From Lojkania enalia (Eukaryota; Ascomycota; Dothideomycetes; Pleosporales): 32,311 bases of DNA. Where the stretch lies: contig ML986885.1 of assembly GCA_010094045.1 (NCBI GenBank), positions 3,397-35,707 of the forward strand, written 5' to 3'. This document shows, in pieces, positions 31,357 through 32,311 of this stretch. The translations under genes and the position numbers were made by a program. Within the stretch, counting starts at the first letter, position 1, and each line of letters opens with the position of its first letter. Below the pieces are notes generated by a model. That model worked only from the letters and a program-made list of their open reading frames with translations, had not been told where the DNA came from and ran no database searches.

Positions 31357-32311
31357 TTATATATTATCGTCTACTAGGTAATCTATATTCTCTATACTAT
31401 TCTTATATACCTTAATCTATTTAGTTAAGGCTTTTAAGGGTTCTAGCTAATTTAGATACTTATTATAAAAAGCTCTCAGCTTGTAAGGTAAACCTATAAA
31501 ATTTAAGGCTTTATACTAGACTAGGTTAGAATTATATCCTACCCATTTTATATAGTATTTAAGGGTCTTATAATACAGCTTACTAGCCAGTATTTCTTTA
31601 ACCTCCTACTCTTCTACCCCCTTAATAGTAATAGCGGGTGGTTTCGGAGCTTCTTACTCTAGTAGAGGGTCCTAAGGATTCTTATATAGCAGGTTTAGTA
31701 CAAAGATATTATATATTCTTAATCCTAGGGGTAGCTGTAAATAGTATAAGTTTCTAATCTATTCTAGTACTTTAAAAGAGCTCTTCTATTAATTAGATAG
31801 CTTTCAGCTCGGTTTCTAGACTATAAGGTTCTTAGTATTTAGATAGACTATATTATTAATCTACTAATCAATTAGTTATTAGTAATAGTTAATAATAGAT
31901 TATATACGATTCTAAGCCCTCTTAATATTAGCCTTTACGGTTTCTTAGATTATATGTATACGAGTTGCTAGAGTTAAGGCGTTCTTATAATTCAATTTAT
32001 CTATTACGGTAATAGGATTAACGGAATATTTTTAATCCCAACTCTAACAAGGCTTAAATCCGTATAGGATCTAATATAGAGATATTCTAATAGTTATATA
32101 AAGTAGAGTTGCTTATACTCGGTCGATTATAGGTAATAGAGAACTCTAGTTATTTTAGTAGAAGGATACGAAAGAGCGTAGTCTCTAATTAATATACTTG
32201 TTTATAATCTCTATCTATCTATTAGTCTCTTTATAATAAGTAGTAGATAGTTTAATCTTTACGCCTAAGATATAGTAGAATTTAGACTAGAAACTAAATA
32301 TAAACTAAGGT
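31357..32311 (-). pseudogene. gypsy-3 pol C-terminus (integrase core to chromodomain)
   Basis: It ends at TAA (31357-31359), equivalent to 16232-16234. Reading inward, the chromodomain lies near 31430-31620, then integrase C-terminal sequence, then the core segment with the KLSTTYYKET motif near 32215-32260. The window ends just short of the second catalytic Asp block. Stops of RIP type are present, but several stretches match gypsy-A almost exactly. Confidence 0.82.

Larger units (their letters stand above)
29973..32311 (-). mobile_element. Ty3/gypsy copy 3, 3' part (runs off the window)
   Basis: Minus-oriented: 3' LTR at 29973-30251, then polypurine tract, 3' region, chromodomain and integrase toward the window end. 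It aligns to gypsy-A from 17615 back to about 15290. It is inserted in pogo D. RIP damage is intermediate. The 5' half lies beyond the window. Confidence 0.92.

Noticed and set aside
1..32311. CRISPR array, tRNA or rRNA genes, bacterial operons
   Set aside because: No spaced identical repeats, cloverleaf-like segments or rRNA-like stretches were seen; repeats here are all explained by transposon copies and ends.

Overview
The window is a pile of nested, mutated transposable elements, most likely from a filamentous ascomycete. I find no intact host gene, tRNA, rRNA or CRISPR array. Four things point to a fungus: the sequence is very AT-rich; TA is hugely over-represented while CA and TG are scarce and CpG survives, which is the footprint of repeat-induced point mutation (RIP); the elements are fungal types (chromodomain Ty3/gypsy, pogo, hAT, copia); and the copies differ almost only by C/T and G/A transitions. 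RIP turns CAA, CAG and TGG codons into stops, so coding regions survive only as stop-riddled reading frames. The species cannot be named from the sequence.

Left part (1-8869). A gypsy LTR end (1-172) abuts a minus-strand pogo element, B (173-3677), which carries a second pogo element, A1 (520-2365). B sits in the integrase region of a plus-strand gypsy copy (gypsy-2, 3678-6354). Gypsy-2 lies in a hAT fragment (H3, 6355-8869), which also holds pogo element C (6874-8722).

Middle (8870-25005). A plus-oriented hAT copy, H2, begins at 8870. An opposite-oriented hAT copy, H1 (8974-19596), is inserted about 100 bp inside it. The best-preserved element, gypsy-A (10425-17615, two 279-bp LTRs, TATAT target duplication), is inserted in H1. 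After H1, the H2 end is fused to the 5' half of a minus-strand copia element (19614-22140). The rest of H2 follows (22141-25005).

Right part (25006-32311). A deleted plus-strand pogo copy, D, is split by pogo C2 (25216-27061), pogo A2 (27822-29693) and a minus-strand gypsy (gypsy-3, from 29973 past the window end).

The elements interact only as hosts and guests. Exact target duplications (TA for pogo, 8 bp for hAT, 5 bp for gypsy) give a partial insertion order. Worth following up: a shared 17-bp-period direct repeat in all pogo TIRs, an antisense reading frame conserved in the gypsy 3' region, a possible second hAT frame, and a 12-bp tandem ATATC repeat just upstream of the TATA box of the copia LTR.
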